Below the pieces are notes generated by a model, which saw only the letters and a list, made by a program, of their open reading frames with translations, was not told the DNA's origin and did not search any database. Source: JAXGZG01 sp040771825 (GTDB lineage Bacteria; Bacillota; Sulfobacillia; Fermentithermobacillales; Fermentithermobacillaceae). From it: DNA of 64,000 nt. Made by a program: the position numbers and the translations under genes. The stretch covers positions 558,001 through 622,000 of the forward strand of contig JAXGZG010000001.1 of assembly GCA_040771825.1 (NCBI GenBank), given 5' to 3'. This document shows, one piece after another, positions 1 to 8,188 of the stretch (the stretch's first letter is position 1; the number at the start of each line of letters is the position of its first letter).

Positions 1-1754
1 TACAGGTAGCTGCCGCCGCTAGCATTGTCGTATGGAGTGGTGACGTACACCATGCCTGAAGACACAGCCGGGGAGAGGCTAGGAGAGTAGTATATCTGGC
101 GTCCAAGGGTCTTGCGCCATGCCAGAGAGCCGTCATTGAGGTTAAGTGCATAGAGGGATCCGTCCCAGGCGCCAAAGAACACATTGTCTCCGGAAGATCT
201 TGGTGTGGCTGTTACTGCGCCTTGGGCCCGATACTTCCACTGGGTTACCCCCGTGAAAGCGCTAACCGAGTACACGGTGCCCGACGATGAACCGATTATA
301 ATGGATTTGCCCAAGGGGCCAATGGCCGCAAGGGGGGAAGCAGGGAAGCCGCTCTTGTCTAGAGTAGTGCTCCAGATGAAAGTGCCATCGAGAGCGTTAA
401 GGCAATAAAGGTGCCCGCTGGCGGTGCCGAAATACAGTCTGTTATCGACCATGACTCCGCCGCCCCAGGCGGAGCCCGATTGGTGTTCCCACATGGGAAG
501 GCCGTCGGAAAGGCGGATTCTCCTAATCATGCCGTCTCTTGTCCCTACTATGGCGCCGCCTTGCCTGTCATGGACGATGTCGCCTACGACGGCGCTTCCA
601 AGTTCGGTCCTCCAAGCTAGGATGCTAGAATCCTTGGAGAACTCCTGGGAGGCGAAGTACGGGCCTGAATTTGTGGCAGCCTTGATTCGCACGGTGTGGG
701 TGCCCTGGGCGTGGGCTGCCACAGAACAAGACAACCGGTTTGGGCCCTCTTGGAGGCGCCCCAGATTCTGGTATGTTCCGCCATCGATCTGGTACGCCAC
801 CGAGGCAGGTTCTGAGAGAAGAAAGGTCCCTGTCAGAAGGCCATTTTCGGTTTGGGCGGCAAACTCTGAGATGGGAGAGGGGTTGGGGGTTTCCGATATT
901 TTGCACCGGAGTTGTGTTTCCCGCTTGGGAGTCCCTGCTCCTGTCACTGAGTAGATGGACATATCGGTCCCGCTCACGTCCACCACAGCGTAGGCCGCAT
1001 CCATAAGAGCGCCCACCATCTCGAAGGTTCTGCCTTGAGCCTTCCAGGTGATGAACGAGTGACCGTGACCTGAAAACACAACCCTGATGGAGTAACGATC
1101 CAGAAGCCCAACAAAGGCATCGTCGGAATCCTGAAAAGCCCTTGGCTCATAGCAAAACGGGTGATGGCTAAACACGGCTACCGGTCTGTTCTTGGGTATA
1201 GAAGCCAGGTCCTCTTCAATCCACGATATGGTGGCGGGGTCAAGGGTTCCCAGGGTCTGGCCGGGATACGTCGTGTCCAGCACCAGGAAATGCCACAGAC
1301 CGTAATCGAGTGAGTAGTTCTTAGCCCCAAAATGCTGGGCAAACAAAGCACCCTGGCGGTCTTGCCATCTGGATTCGTGGTTTCCCATAGTGGCGTACAC
1401 CTTGAAGGGGAGGGTGGCCGCGTACTCCTTGAAAAGGTCATATTCTATCGAGGCTCCGGTCTCGGTGACATCGCCCATATGGAGCATGAAAGCCGCATCC
1501 GGGTGATGCTCTCCAATATCCTGAAACGCTTGGTTTGTGCCCTTGTTCCCCACAGGCGCCCCGATGTGGCTGTCGGTGCCCACTATGAACTGAAATTGGG
1601 TTTTGGCGATACCTTCGGGTATGTAGCCTAGGGTCCTCATGTCCCCTTTTGCGTGGGCTCCTACAGTAGGGGCAAAGAGGCCCAAAGCCACGGTCAATGC
1701 CAGGAGCAGGCATATGGGGGTCTTTGGTGAAATCCTGGATGAATTGCGGATCAT
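1..1754 (-). CDS. Exported metallophosphoesterase with PQQ-like propeller (3' end outside window)
   Basis: One unbroken minus-strand frame runs from the ATG at 1754 to the window edge (584 codons, no stop), so the gene continues beyond base 1. GGAGGT lies 7 nt before the ATG. Residues 1-35 form a signal peptide. Calcineurin-type phosphoesterase motifs follow in order: D-x-H in TDSHIG (about residue 61), MGDVTE (about 94), GNHE (about 124), SHHPF and GHGH; these are the metal ligands of the fold. An Ig-like stretch follows, and from about residue 380 there are W/G-rich blades such as GTASGHLYCLNALDG, typical of PQQ-enzyme-like beta-propellers. Likely an exported or surface phosphohydrolase; the substrate is unknown. 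The phosphoesterase part is firm, the propeller is assigned by pattern only. Confidence 0.85.
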   Translation of the reverse strand, partial: MIRNSSRISPKTPICLLLALTVALGLFAPTVGAHAKGDMRTLGYIPEGIAKTQFQFIVGTDSHIGAPVGNKGTNQAFQDIGEHHPDAAFMLHMGDVTETGASIEYDLFKEYAATLPFKVYATMGNHESRWQDRQGALFAQHFGAKNYSLDYGLWHFLVLDTTYPGQTLGTLDPATISWIEEDLASIPKNRPVAVFSHHPFCYEPRAFQDSDDAFVGLLDRYSIRVVFSGHGHSFITWKAQGRTFEMVGALMDAAYAVVDVSGTDMSIYSVTGAGTPKRETQLRCKISETPNPSPISEFAAQTENGLLTGTFLLSEPASVAYQIDGGTYQNLGRLQEGPNRLSCSVAAHAQGTHTVRIKAATNSGPYFASQEFSKDSSILAWRTELGSAVVGDIVHDRQGGAIVGTRDGMIRRIRLSDGLPMWEHQSGSAWGGGVMVDNRLYFGTASGHLYCLNALDGTFIWSTTLDKSGFPASPLAAIGPLGKSIIIGSSSGTVYSVSAFTGVTQWKYRAQGAVTATPRSSGDNVFFGAWDGSLYALNLNDGSLAWRKTLGRQIYYSPSLSPAVSSGMVYVTTPYDNASGGSYL

Positions 1755-1829
1755 TTTGCGGACCTCCGGTATGGTGAAGTTTTGGCTAGTCCCTAGATAG
1801 GACGCCGGAAGTCTTGTCAGGTTCCACCC

Positions 1830-3170
1830 CTAGCCGGATTCGTCTGCGGCTTTGCCAAGGTCGTGGTGCCATGACTCTCGGAGTTGCCCTCTTATGAGGT
1901 CAGACAGCGTCTGCCTTTGGACCGCCACGAAAAGTTGGCGATCCCTTACATGGATGACTGCGGGCCGCAAAGCCCCGTTGTAGTTAGAAGACATGGAGTA
2001 CTGATAAGCGCCGCTCACAAGGGTTGCCAGAATGTCTCCAGGGTGAAGCCTCGGCAACATGATTCTTTGGATGAGAGTGTCGCCTTCTTCGCAGTGCTTG
2101 CCAACTATTCTGTAAGGATGCAGCTGAGCGCACCGGGCGTTTGAAACTGACAAAGCCTCGTAGCGGGCGTCATAAAGCATGGGCCTGGGGTTGTCCGACA
2201 TTCCGCCATCTACGGCTGCAACCCTTGTGCCATCTGGGAGATCTTTGACGGTTCCCACGGTGTAGAGCGTCACTCCCGCTTGGGCCACTATGGAGCGGCC
2301 AGGTTCCAGTATCAGCCTAGGAGTTGGTACTCTCTCGGTTTCGGCTGTAACCCTCATTTGCTTGGATATTTCTCGGACATAATGGTCCACCGGGAGTTCC
2401 TTCTCGTTCCGGTATGGGACGCCTAAGCCGCCCCCGAGGTCCAATTCTCCTACGGCGATGCCTCCTCGCTCTCTCAGGGACGAGATGAACTGGATCATGG
2501 TTTTCGCCGCCATGCGGAAAGGTTCCGCTTGGAATATCTGGGAGCCTATGTGGCAGTGGAACCCTGCCAGGATCAGATTGGGAGATTCGCTCGCCTGCAA
2601 AGCGACGTCCATGGCCTTGTCTCCCTCTATGGGAATGCCGAATTTCGAGTCCACCTCTCCGGTGGCGAGATACCTGTGGGTGTCAGGGTCAATTCCGGGG
2701 GTAAGCCTGAGCATGATCTGCTGAACCCGAAACTGCGCCTTGGCGACACTTTCAATCCGCTCCAGGTCGCTGGGGCTATCTGCCACTATTCGCCCAACGC
2801 CCATGGATACAGCCAAAGCTATCTCGTCAGGCGTCTTGTTGTTGCCGTGGAAGATCACGTGGCCTGCCGGGATTCCTCCTTGCGTGGCAATGTATAGCTC
2901 GCCTGCCGAAGCCACATCTATCCATAATCCGGCAGCGTTGACCAGATGGGCCATGCGCAGGGTCAGATAGGCTTTACTAGCGTAGGCTACTTGACCGCCG
3001 GGCGCGTGATGGGCCATGGCCTGTACGTATTGGCGCATCTTTGACATTATGGCGTCTTCAGAGTAGACGTACAAAGGAGTACCGTATGTCTTGGCAAGGA
3101 CTTCTGCGTCCAAACCGCTGACGGTTAAGTGGTTTGCTTCGTTAGTTTCTACGTAAGGGTGCATGATCAA
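1830..3170 (-). CDS. lysA: Diaminopimelate decarboxylase
   Basis: Catalyses the last step of lysine synthesis, PLP-dependent decarboxylation of meso-diaminopimelate in the cytoplasm. At 446 aa it has the usual family length. Visible motifs: the PLP Schiff-base lysine in VAYASKAY (Lys66), HCHIGSQI, the phosphate-binding glycine loop LDLGGGLGVPY, EPGRSIVAQAG, the second-subunit motif CEEGD (CESGD in most relatives) and the C-terminal SMSSNYN. The start used is TTG at 3170 with AGGAA about 9 nt upstream; an ATG two codons later (3164) is the alternative. The gene is divergent from the lipoprotein at 3314 across 143 bp, too short for a lysine riboswitch, and none was seen. Confidence 0.96.
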   Translation of the reverse strand: MIMHPYVETNEANHLTVSGLDAEVLAKTYGTPLYVYSEDAIMSKMRQYVQAMAHHAPGGQVAYASKAYLTLRMAHLVNAAGLWIDVASAGELYIATQGGIPAGHVIFHGNNKTPDEIALAVSMGVGRIVADSPSDLERIESVAKAQFRVQQIMLRLTPGIDPDTHRYLATGEVDSKFGIPIEGDKAMDVALQASESPNLILAGFHCHIGSQIFQAEPFRMAAKTMIQFISSLRERGGIAVGELDLGGGLGVPYRNEKELPVDHYVREISKQMRVTAETERVPTPRLILEPGRSIVAQAGVTLYTVGTVKDLPDGTRVAAVDGGMSDNPRPMLYDARYEALSVSNARCAQLHPYRIVGKHCEEGDTLIQRIMLPRLHPGDILATLVSGAYQYSMSSNYNGALRPAVIHVRDRQLFVAVQRQTLSDLIRGQLRESWHHDLGKAADESG

Positions 3171-3313
3171 AGGACGGCGTTCCTTTCCCTAATAGGACGA
3201 ATTCCGGTTTTTATGAATATAGGGCAAAACAAGCCGGGGGTCAACCGCGAACCCGCCAATTACCGGAACTAGGGTATGAGAATTTTCGTCCAAGTATGGC
3301 AGGAGGGATGAAC

Positions 3314-4357
3314 GTGATAATTAAGCGCCGATTGTCTCTAATCTTGGTGCTCGTTTTGGTTGCCCTGTGGGTGTCGGCTTGCGGGCCGAAGGACCTTGTC
3401 TCCCTGGCTCGGGTTGACGGGTCTGACTTGTACCTTGCAGATAAGTATGGGAACAAGGTCAAGATACCCGATGGAGTGGATTTCCTGAAGGCTCTGAAAG
3501 GAGCCAAGGCCGCTGATAAGCCCGAAGGCGCCCCCAGCGAGACTCTGGCCGACTATGTCCTCATCTCCAAAGACCAAAGGATCTACTATGACGTTCAAGG
3601 CAAATACCTTATCTATGTAGACAAGAACCAGAAGAAGACCGTATATACAGCCGACCTTGCGGACCTCATATCCGGCGTTCCGGGGCTTCCTCCTCTGGTG
3701 AAGGAAAAGGCCATAGAAGACCCTGAGGTGTCCTCGTGGTGTGCGGACTTATCGAAAGTCAAAGAACCCGCTGCCATTCTCTTTGAGTCTCAAGGTACGT
3801 CGCATCTGCTGGTGGCTGCGGGGGAGAAGCCTACCGCCGGCTACACTCTGGCTTTGGAGAAGGTTTCGCTTGATCCCAATGGTGTCACGGTCTTGAAGAT
3901 ACGGGTGACGGCCCCCCAAGGACCGGCGGCGGACGTCGTAAGCTATCCCATCTTGGAACTTAGCGTGGCGGGGAACCCAGAAATAGAAGTGCAACTGGTA
4001 AGCGCAACCAAGAGCGGAGAAAGCGTCGAGCACGTGAGGTTTGCTCGGGTATCCAAAGATCAGAAGATCATCGCTCTTAGGCCGGAACGGGGATCGCTTG
4101 TAACAGAAGTGGTTCAGATGGCTGGTTTTGCCTGGTTGCCGGTGAATTCGTTTTCTGTAAGCGTCGAGGACGGTCACTATGTCTTGGGCACCAAGACAGT
4201 GGTCCTTTCAAAGGCCGATTCCCAGTGGCGGCATTTCGAGTTCTCCATGGGGCTCCAACCCGCTTCCAGCCCTAATGGCATGGTCACTTTCAGCTGGAAG
4301 AATAGTGATGGAACGGCAGAGGAAGTTCTTGTCCCGGTGTCTTTTGGCGGGAAGTAG
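3314..4357 (+). CDS. Lipoprotein with PrcB-like C-terminal domain
   Basis: The start is GTG at 3314, placed 7 nt after GGAGG; the in-frame ATGs at 3296 and 3308 lie before or directly against that site. The product (347 aa) opens with MIIKRR, a hydrophobic stretch and the lipobox VSAC, so it should be lipid-anchored outside the membrane. The middle region contains short beta-rich motifs such as DKYGNKVKIPDG. Around residues 155-215, AGEKPTAGYTLALEKV followed by a V-x-V strand and a VVSYPILEL strand resembles the PrcB C-terminal domain, an accessory domain of secreted protease systems and lipoproteins. No protease gene is adjacent, so the role is unknown. It ends at a hairpin shared with the convergent YkvI gene. 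Confidence 0.75.
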   Translation: MIIKRRLSLILVLVLVALWVSACGPKDLVSLARVDGSDLYLADKYGNKVKIPDGVDFLKALKGAKAADKPEGAPSETLADYVLISKDQRIYYDVQGKYLIYVDKNQKKTVYTADLADLISGVPGLPPLVKEKAIEDPEVSSWCADLSKVKEPAAILFESQGTSHLLVAAGEKPTAGYTLALEKVSLDPNGVTVLKIRVTAPQGPAADVVSYPILELSVAGNPEIEVQLVSATKSGESVEHVRFARVSKDQKIIALRPERGSLVTEVVQMAGFAWLPVNSFSVSVEDGHYVLGTKTVVLSKADSQWRHFEFSMGLQPASSPNGMVTFSWKNSDGTAEEVLVPVSFGGK

Positions 4358-4392
4358 CCACAGGAATGCCTAATTGATACCGATTGATGCAG

Positions 4393-4426
4393 AGAGCCCT
4401 GGGATTCTCGTGAGTTCCAGGGCTCT
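4393..4426. terminator. Bidirectional hairpin terminator between convergent genes
   Basis: A perfect 10-bp inverted repeat, AGAGCCCTGG (4393-4402) and CCAGGGCTCT (4417-4426), lies in the 79-bp gap between the convergent lipoprotein and YkvI genes. The tail on the plus side (TGCAGTTG) is poor in T, so termination efficiency is uncertain. Confidence 0.6.
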
Positions 4427-4436
4427 TGCAGTTGTG

Positions 4437-5486
4437 TCACAGTCTCCGCGCCATATATCCCACAAGAGTAACTAGAAACAGCGAGCCTGCCCAGCCCACC
4501 AAGGGGTATACGATCTTCACGAGGTTTGAGAAGCCTGCCGAAGCAGCCCATGCTCCTACTAGGACTGTTGCAGCAGTCAGCCCGGTGAAACCCCGTGTGC
4601 CTGGAGAGGCGAGCCTTGCGGTGAATCCGTAGAGGTTGGCCACGGCCGTCGTGTATACCTCGGCCAGAAACACGATGGCGTAGAACCGTCCGCCTAGAGA
4701 GTGTATCTCCGAAGCCAACCTAGCCAGAGGTACTTCATGCAGAAGGACGTTTGGAAACGACGACACTATGGCCAGGTAGACGCAGAGAAGAGACAGGCCC
4801 AGCCCAAAGGCGCCCAAAAGAGCGCTTTGGAAGACTTCCCGCCGATCGTGAAGCGTGGTCCCCAAGGCTGCCAAGATGGGCGATGACATGATCAGGTTGT
4901 AGGACACGTAGGTGATGCCCGACAGCGGCCAAATCCCCACAAGCGGTTCCCAACCTGGGGGCGGTGAAGCCAAGGTCAGTCCTTTTACCCGGAGCACGGC
5001 TATGCAGACTGCTATGACGCTTAGTATCATCAGTGGGACAATAGCTGACACAGCGGTCACTATTCCTCGTAACCCCAACAGCACGGTGACGAGGCTCAGT
5101 GCCGCCATGAGGCCCGTACCCACCATCCACGACACTCCAAATTCTTGAGCCAAGGCCGAACCGGCTCCGGCCAACATAGCAGAAAAAGCGCCGAAAAGAA
5201 AGAAAGTCGTGACGAAGTCTAGTACCGGAGATACGTATCTTCCTGACGTCTCCCTTATCACTGGAAGGTGCGAACTGGCCTTGAGTTTCCTACCGATTTC
5301 CATGACCGCGAAGCCGAACGCCAGGAAGCCGGCGGTAGCTAATAAGATCGCAAGCAGTCCAGAAGGGCCCAGAAGCCCAAAGAACTGAAGCACCTCCTGG
5401 CCCGAGGCGAAACCTGCGCCCACTACGGTGCCAATGTACGTGGCTGCGGCCGCTAACACCCCTAGACGGAGCCTTCTTGGTCTCAC
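4437..5486 (-). CDS. YkvI-family multi-pass membrane protein
   Basis: The start is GTG at 5486: GGGAGGGGGAAGG lies just upstream, and the protein then opens VRPRRLRLGVLAAAATYIG. The same frame is open further upstream, but that stretch lacks hydrophobic character and overlaps the next gene, so it was left out. The 349-aa product has about ten membrane segments and the N-terminal signature GTVVGAGFASGQEVLQFF, characteristic of the YkvI family (COG3949), which is distantly related to amino-acid/cation symporters of the LeuT/APC type. The second and sixth segments contain helix-breaking glycines, as in transporters. The substrate is unknown. It is the last gene of a minus-strand run with the PHP and kinase-like genes. 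Confidence 0.8.
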   Translation of the reverse strand: MRPRRLRLGVLAAAATYIGTVVGAGFASGQEVLQFFGLLGPSGLLAILLATAGFLAFGFAVMEIGRKLKASSHLPVIRETSGRYVSPVLDFVTTFFLFGAFSAMLAGAGSALAQEFGVSWMVGTGLMAALSLVTVLLGLRGIVTAVSAIVPLMILSVIAVCIAVLRVKGLTLASPPPGWEPLVGIWPLSGITYVSYNLIMSSPILAALGTTLHDRREVFQSALLGAFGLGLSLLCVYLAIVSSFPNVLLHEVPLARLASEIHSLGGRFYAIVFLAEVYTTAVANLYGFTARLASPGTRGFTGLTAATVLVGAWAASAGFSNLVKIVYPLVGWAGSLFLVTLVGYMARRL

Positions 5487-5575
5487 GTCGCCTTCCCCCT
5501 CCCAAGATAAGATCCCCAAATAGAGGATATTTGTCTCCCAAGGGCTACAGTATTGAGCTAATAGGGTTGGGCGGG

Positions 5576-6232
5576 CTATATAGTCTCTGGGTGAAACTGG
5601 CCTGACAGAAGCGCTGCAGTGAGGCTCCTGGAGGAATCTATAGGGGTTCGGAACACCGTAAAGGCGCTCCCCACGTCTGCGGGTATGTGAGCGTCGCTGC
5701 CACCCGTGCCGGGAAGCCCCATGCTTTTGGCGAAAGTCCCCATGGCTTTGCACGCTGAAGGGTATTTCAAGTATTTGCCGTTGCAAACCTCAAGGGCGGT
5801 GATCCCTTCGAGGTTTCGGATCTCATGGTGTATGAGAATCTCGGGTTCGGAATCGTAAACGCATTTGGTGACAATCGTATAGGGGTGGGCCGGGATAACC
5901 ACACCGCCTAAGCGGCGGACTATGTGGATAAGTTCTTTGGCGTTGCTCACTCTGTTCTTTCCCCAATCGCGCCAGTCCTCATCACGGACCCCGTAGACAA
6001 GCATGTGCCCCATGTCCGTGGACAGCTCAACACCTCGGAGGATTACCAATCCGTGATTCTTGATGTTGTCGAACGGTGCGCTTGCCCGAAGGCTGTCGTG
6101 TTCGGTTATGCAGATGGCGTCTAGGCCTCTCGATAGAGCCGCGTCGACTATGTCCTCGGGCCTAGCCATGGATTCTCCTGAGAACATGGAGTGGATGTGA
6201 AGATCGACGCGAAACTCTCTTTTCCTGGCCAT
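5576..6232 (-). CDS. PHP-domain phosphoesterase
   Basis: A compact 218-aa PHP hydrolase with the metal-binding signatures DLHIHS near the N-terminus, CITEHDSL, the glutamate in RGVELSTDMGHM, a histidine in PAHPYT and GSDAH near the C-terminus. These residues hold a trinuclear metal site in the family, which includes histidinol phosphatase and nucleoside or nucleic-acid phosphatases. GGAGG sits 7 nt before the ATG. The short length and the lack of a polymerase module point to a stand-alone cytoplasmic phosphatase; the substrate cannot be told. It lies 29 bp downstream of the kinase-like gene on the same strand, probably in one transcript. Confidence 0.9.
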   Translation of the reverse strand: MARKREFRVDLHIHSMFSGESMARPEDIVDAALSRGLDAICITEHDSLRASAPFDNIKNHGLVILRGVELSTDMGHMLVYGVRDEDWRDWGKNRVSNAKELIHIVRRLGGVVIPAHPYTIVTKCVYDSEPEILIHHEIRNLEGITALEVCNGKYLKYPSACKAMGTFAKSMGLPGTGGSDAHIPADVGSAFTVFRTPIDSSRSLTAALLSGQFHPETI

Positions 6233-6261
6233 TTACATTCCTCCGGCACTAGTCCGTGTCA

Positions 6262-7083
6262 TTACGAAGGGTCGTGAGCCCTCTGGGGGCCAAGGGACAG
6301 CCCCATAAAATGCTGTCGGTTTTCAACGTTTCCTCGCAGAAAAGCTCCTCTTATTATATCAATATCCTCGGTTACGTGGCTAATATTGTTGGATACGTAT
6401 TCTCCGAAGAATGCCGGTATCTTAACTTGTGAGACGCTTATGATGGTCCGGATTTCCAAATTGGAGACAGATGAAAAGGTGTTGATGGCGCGCTTCAGGA
6501 TTTGGCTCTTTCTCCTGCTGTAGTCCATGAAGTAGCTCACTATGGTTGAGACCCTGCCCAAGTTCCGGGCTTCCTCGAGTTTCATCACGAACCTGTACAC
6601 GCTCTGATGGCGAGGATCGAGGCTGGCTCCAAAATCGAACCATACAGGGATGCCGTTCACTATCTTCATATTTCTTTCGCCGTCATCCCAGTTCCGAACT
6701 ATGGTGTCCAAGATCACTTGGTAACCGGCGGCCATTTCGGGGTCTTGGAGGGGAAGGTCTCCCGGGCCATAGTCTTCGGCGGCTCGAGAGAAATAGAAAT
6801 CCGGGCCTACCGCTTCTCTCAGTTGTATTCTTTCATGTTCGGTAAGGCCAATGTCCGCGGCTAGCTTCACGCTGACTACGTTGCAGCGTCCCGCCCCCAA
6901 AAGGCTCACGATTCTCTCCACCGGCCCGTTGCTGAAAAAGGTCTCGGGAATCCCCTTTCGCTTGTTGGCCGGGACCTCCTCCCGGAAAACCTGTATGGAA
7001 GGGGCGAAATTCTCTTTCACATAATAAGTGCCATTTTGGGTGACGTATCTGACGATGCCATTGTCTATATAGATAGTTCCCAT
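6262..7083 (-). CDS. Uncharacterised protein with kinase-fold-like motifs (HipA/PI4K type)
   Basis: A 273-aa soluble protein not recognised with certainty. It opens MGTIYIDNGIVRYVTQNGT. The informative segment, about residues 125-155, reads ILDTIVRNWDDGERNMKI and then VWFDFGASLD. The order D-x(4)-N-W-D-x(4)-N followed by DFG matches the catalytic loop and metal-binding motif of HipA-like and phosphatidylinositol-kinase-like folds, where the normal sequence is close to N-x-DRH-x2-N. The arginine-histidine pair is replaced by DG, so activity is uncertain. No helix-turn-helix partner gene is nearby. It is the first gene of a minus-strand run with the PHP phosphatase and a YkvI membrane protein, and is divergent from the radical SAM gene. 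Confidence 0.5.
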   Translation of the reverse strand: MGTIYIDNGIVRYVTQNGTYYVKENFAPSIQVFREEVPANKRKGIPETFFSNGPVERIVSLLGAGRCNVVSVKLAADIGLTEHERIQLREAVGPDFYFSRAAEDYGPGDLPLQDPEMAAGYQVILDTIVRNWDDGERNMKIVNGIPVWFDFGASLDPRHQSVYRFVMKLEEARNLGRVSTIVSYFMDYSRRKSQILKRAINTFSSVSNLEIRTIISVSQVKIPAFFGEYVSNNISHVTEDIDIIRGAFLRGNVENRQHFMGLSLGPQRAHDPS

Positions 7084-7193
7084 AGCATTGATAAAGTTTC
7101 AACGGAGCAGGCCGCTCTTCCTTCTAGGCGTCAGCGGTATTCGTAGCCCTCCGGCAGATGTATGATGGAAGAAACGATTCGGGAGGCGCTTTG

Positions 7194-8093
7194 TTGCCGA
7201 AACGCTGCGATTTGTGCCCGCGTTACTGCAAGGTAGACCGCTTGGCAGGAGAGATGGGATTTTGCAGGGCGGGGGCTTTGCCCGAAGTAAGTTTGGTGGA
7301 CCTTCATCATTGGGAAGAGCCTTCGATTTCCAGAAGCCGGGGGTCGGGAGCCGTATTCTTCTCTAGGTGCAACCTCCGGTGTGTCTTTTGCCAGAACCAC
7401 GAGATAAGCCAGGGCGGAAGGGGACAAAAGGTTTCGTCCGAGGGACTTGCCCGATCATTCCTGCTCCTTCAGGAACGCGGCGCACATAATGTAAACTTGG
7501 TTTCGCCAACGCATTACTCGAACCGGGTGGCGTCCGCCATCAAGATGGCCAGGGATATGGGGCTAGTCATACCCGTTGTGTACAACTGTAACGGTTATGA
7601 GTCTCTTGAAGCCCTAGGCTACCTTGATGGTCTAGTTGATGTCTACCTGCCGGACCTGAAGTACCATTCGGATGTCCTAGCCCTGCGATACTCCTCTGCT
7701 CCCAGTTACTTCGCCCACGCAACCAAAGCCATCTCGGAGATGTCGCGCCAGGTGGGAGTGCCCAAGTTTGACCATGAGGGCGCTATCGTCTCTGGTCTTG
7801 TAGTCAGGCACCTTGTGCTTCCCGGGTGTTCCCATGATTCCCTGGAGATTCTGAAGTGGTTTGCGTCACATCTTCCCAAAGGAACTTATCTCAGTCTAAT
7901 GTCCCAGTACTACCCTGCCCACAAAGCGCGGGCGTTTCCAGAACTGGCTCGGCGTTTGACTCAGAGAGAGTACGACGAGGTTCTGCAAGCCATGTCTGGG
8001 CTTGGGATTGAGGATGGGTACGTACAGAGATTATCCTCAGCGTCAAGCGCATACACACCGAATTTCCCGCATTCCAACGAATCTGTTCTTTGA
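7194..8093 (+). CDS. PflX-like radical SAM protein
   Basis: An iron-sulfur radical SAM protein of the COG1313/PflX group, 299 aa. The SAM cluster motif is C59-N-L-R-C63-V-F-C66 (CNLRCVFCQNHEIS), and an N-terminal cysteine set (CDLCPRYC plus C24) is typical of the family and may bind a second cluster. VSPTHYSN and VDVYLPDLKY are other family signatures. The start TTG at 7194 is preferred because GGGAGG lies exactly 7 nt before it; the longer ATG at 7158 has no ribosome site. Family members are annotated as putative pyruvate-formate-lyase activators, but the real substrate is unknown and no glycyl-radical enzyme is in this window. Confidence 0.88.
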   Translation: MPKRCDLCPRYCKVDRLAGEMGFCRAGALPEVSLVDLHHWEEPSISRSRGSGAVFFSRCNLRCVFCQNHEISQGGRGQKVSSEGLARSFLLLQERGAHNVNLVSPTHYSNRVASAIKMARDMGLVIPVVYNCNGYESLEALGYLDGLVDVYLPDLKYHSDVLALRYSSAPSYFAHATKAISEMSRQVGVPKFDHEGAIVSGLVVRHLVLPGCSHDSLEILKWFASHLPKGTYLSLMSQYYPAHKARAFPELARRLTQREYDEVLQAMSGLGIEDGYVQRLSSASSAYTPNFPHSNESVL

Positions 8094-8144
8094 TGTCAAA
8101 CGCCCCAGAAGCGCGGGATTTATGCTATTATTCTAAGTGTGTTT

Positions 8145-8167
8145 GTGCGGAAGATTGTGTTCCGCAC
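8145..8167 (+). promoter_or_regulatory. Leader hairpin upstream of FMN-binding gene
   Basis: GTGCGGAA (8145-8152) and TTCCGCAC (8160-8167) form a perfect 8-bp stem with a 7-nt loop, 21 bp before the ATG of the FMN-binding gene. There is no T-run, so it is more likely an mRNA structure or operator than a terminator. Confidence 0.4.
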
Positions 8168-8188
8168 CAGTGATCGGGGGGATCTTCG

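Noticed and set aside
3171..3313. Lysine riboswitch upstream of lysA
   Set aside because: The gap has only 143 bp, shorter than the aptamer, and none of its conserved segments was seen.
5487..5786. N-terminal extension of the YkvI gene
   Set aside because: It overlaps the PHP gene, lacks hydrophobic or family sequence, and a good ribosome site stands before GTG 5486.
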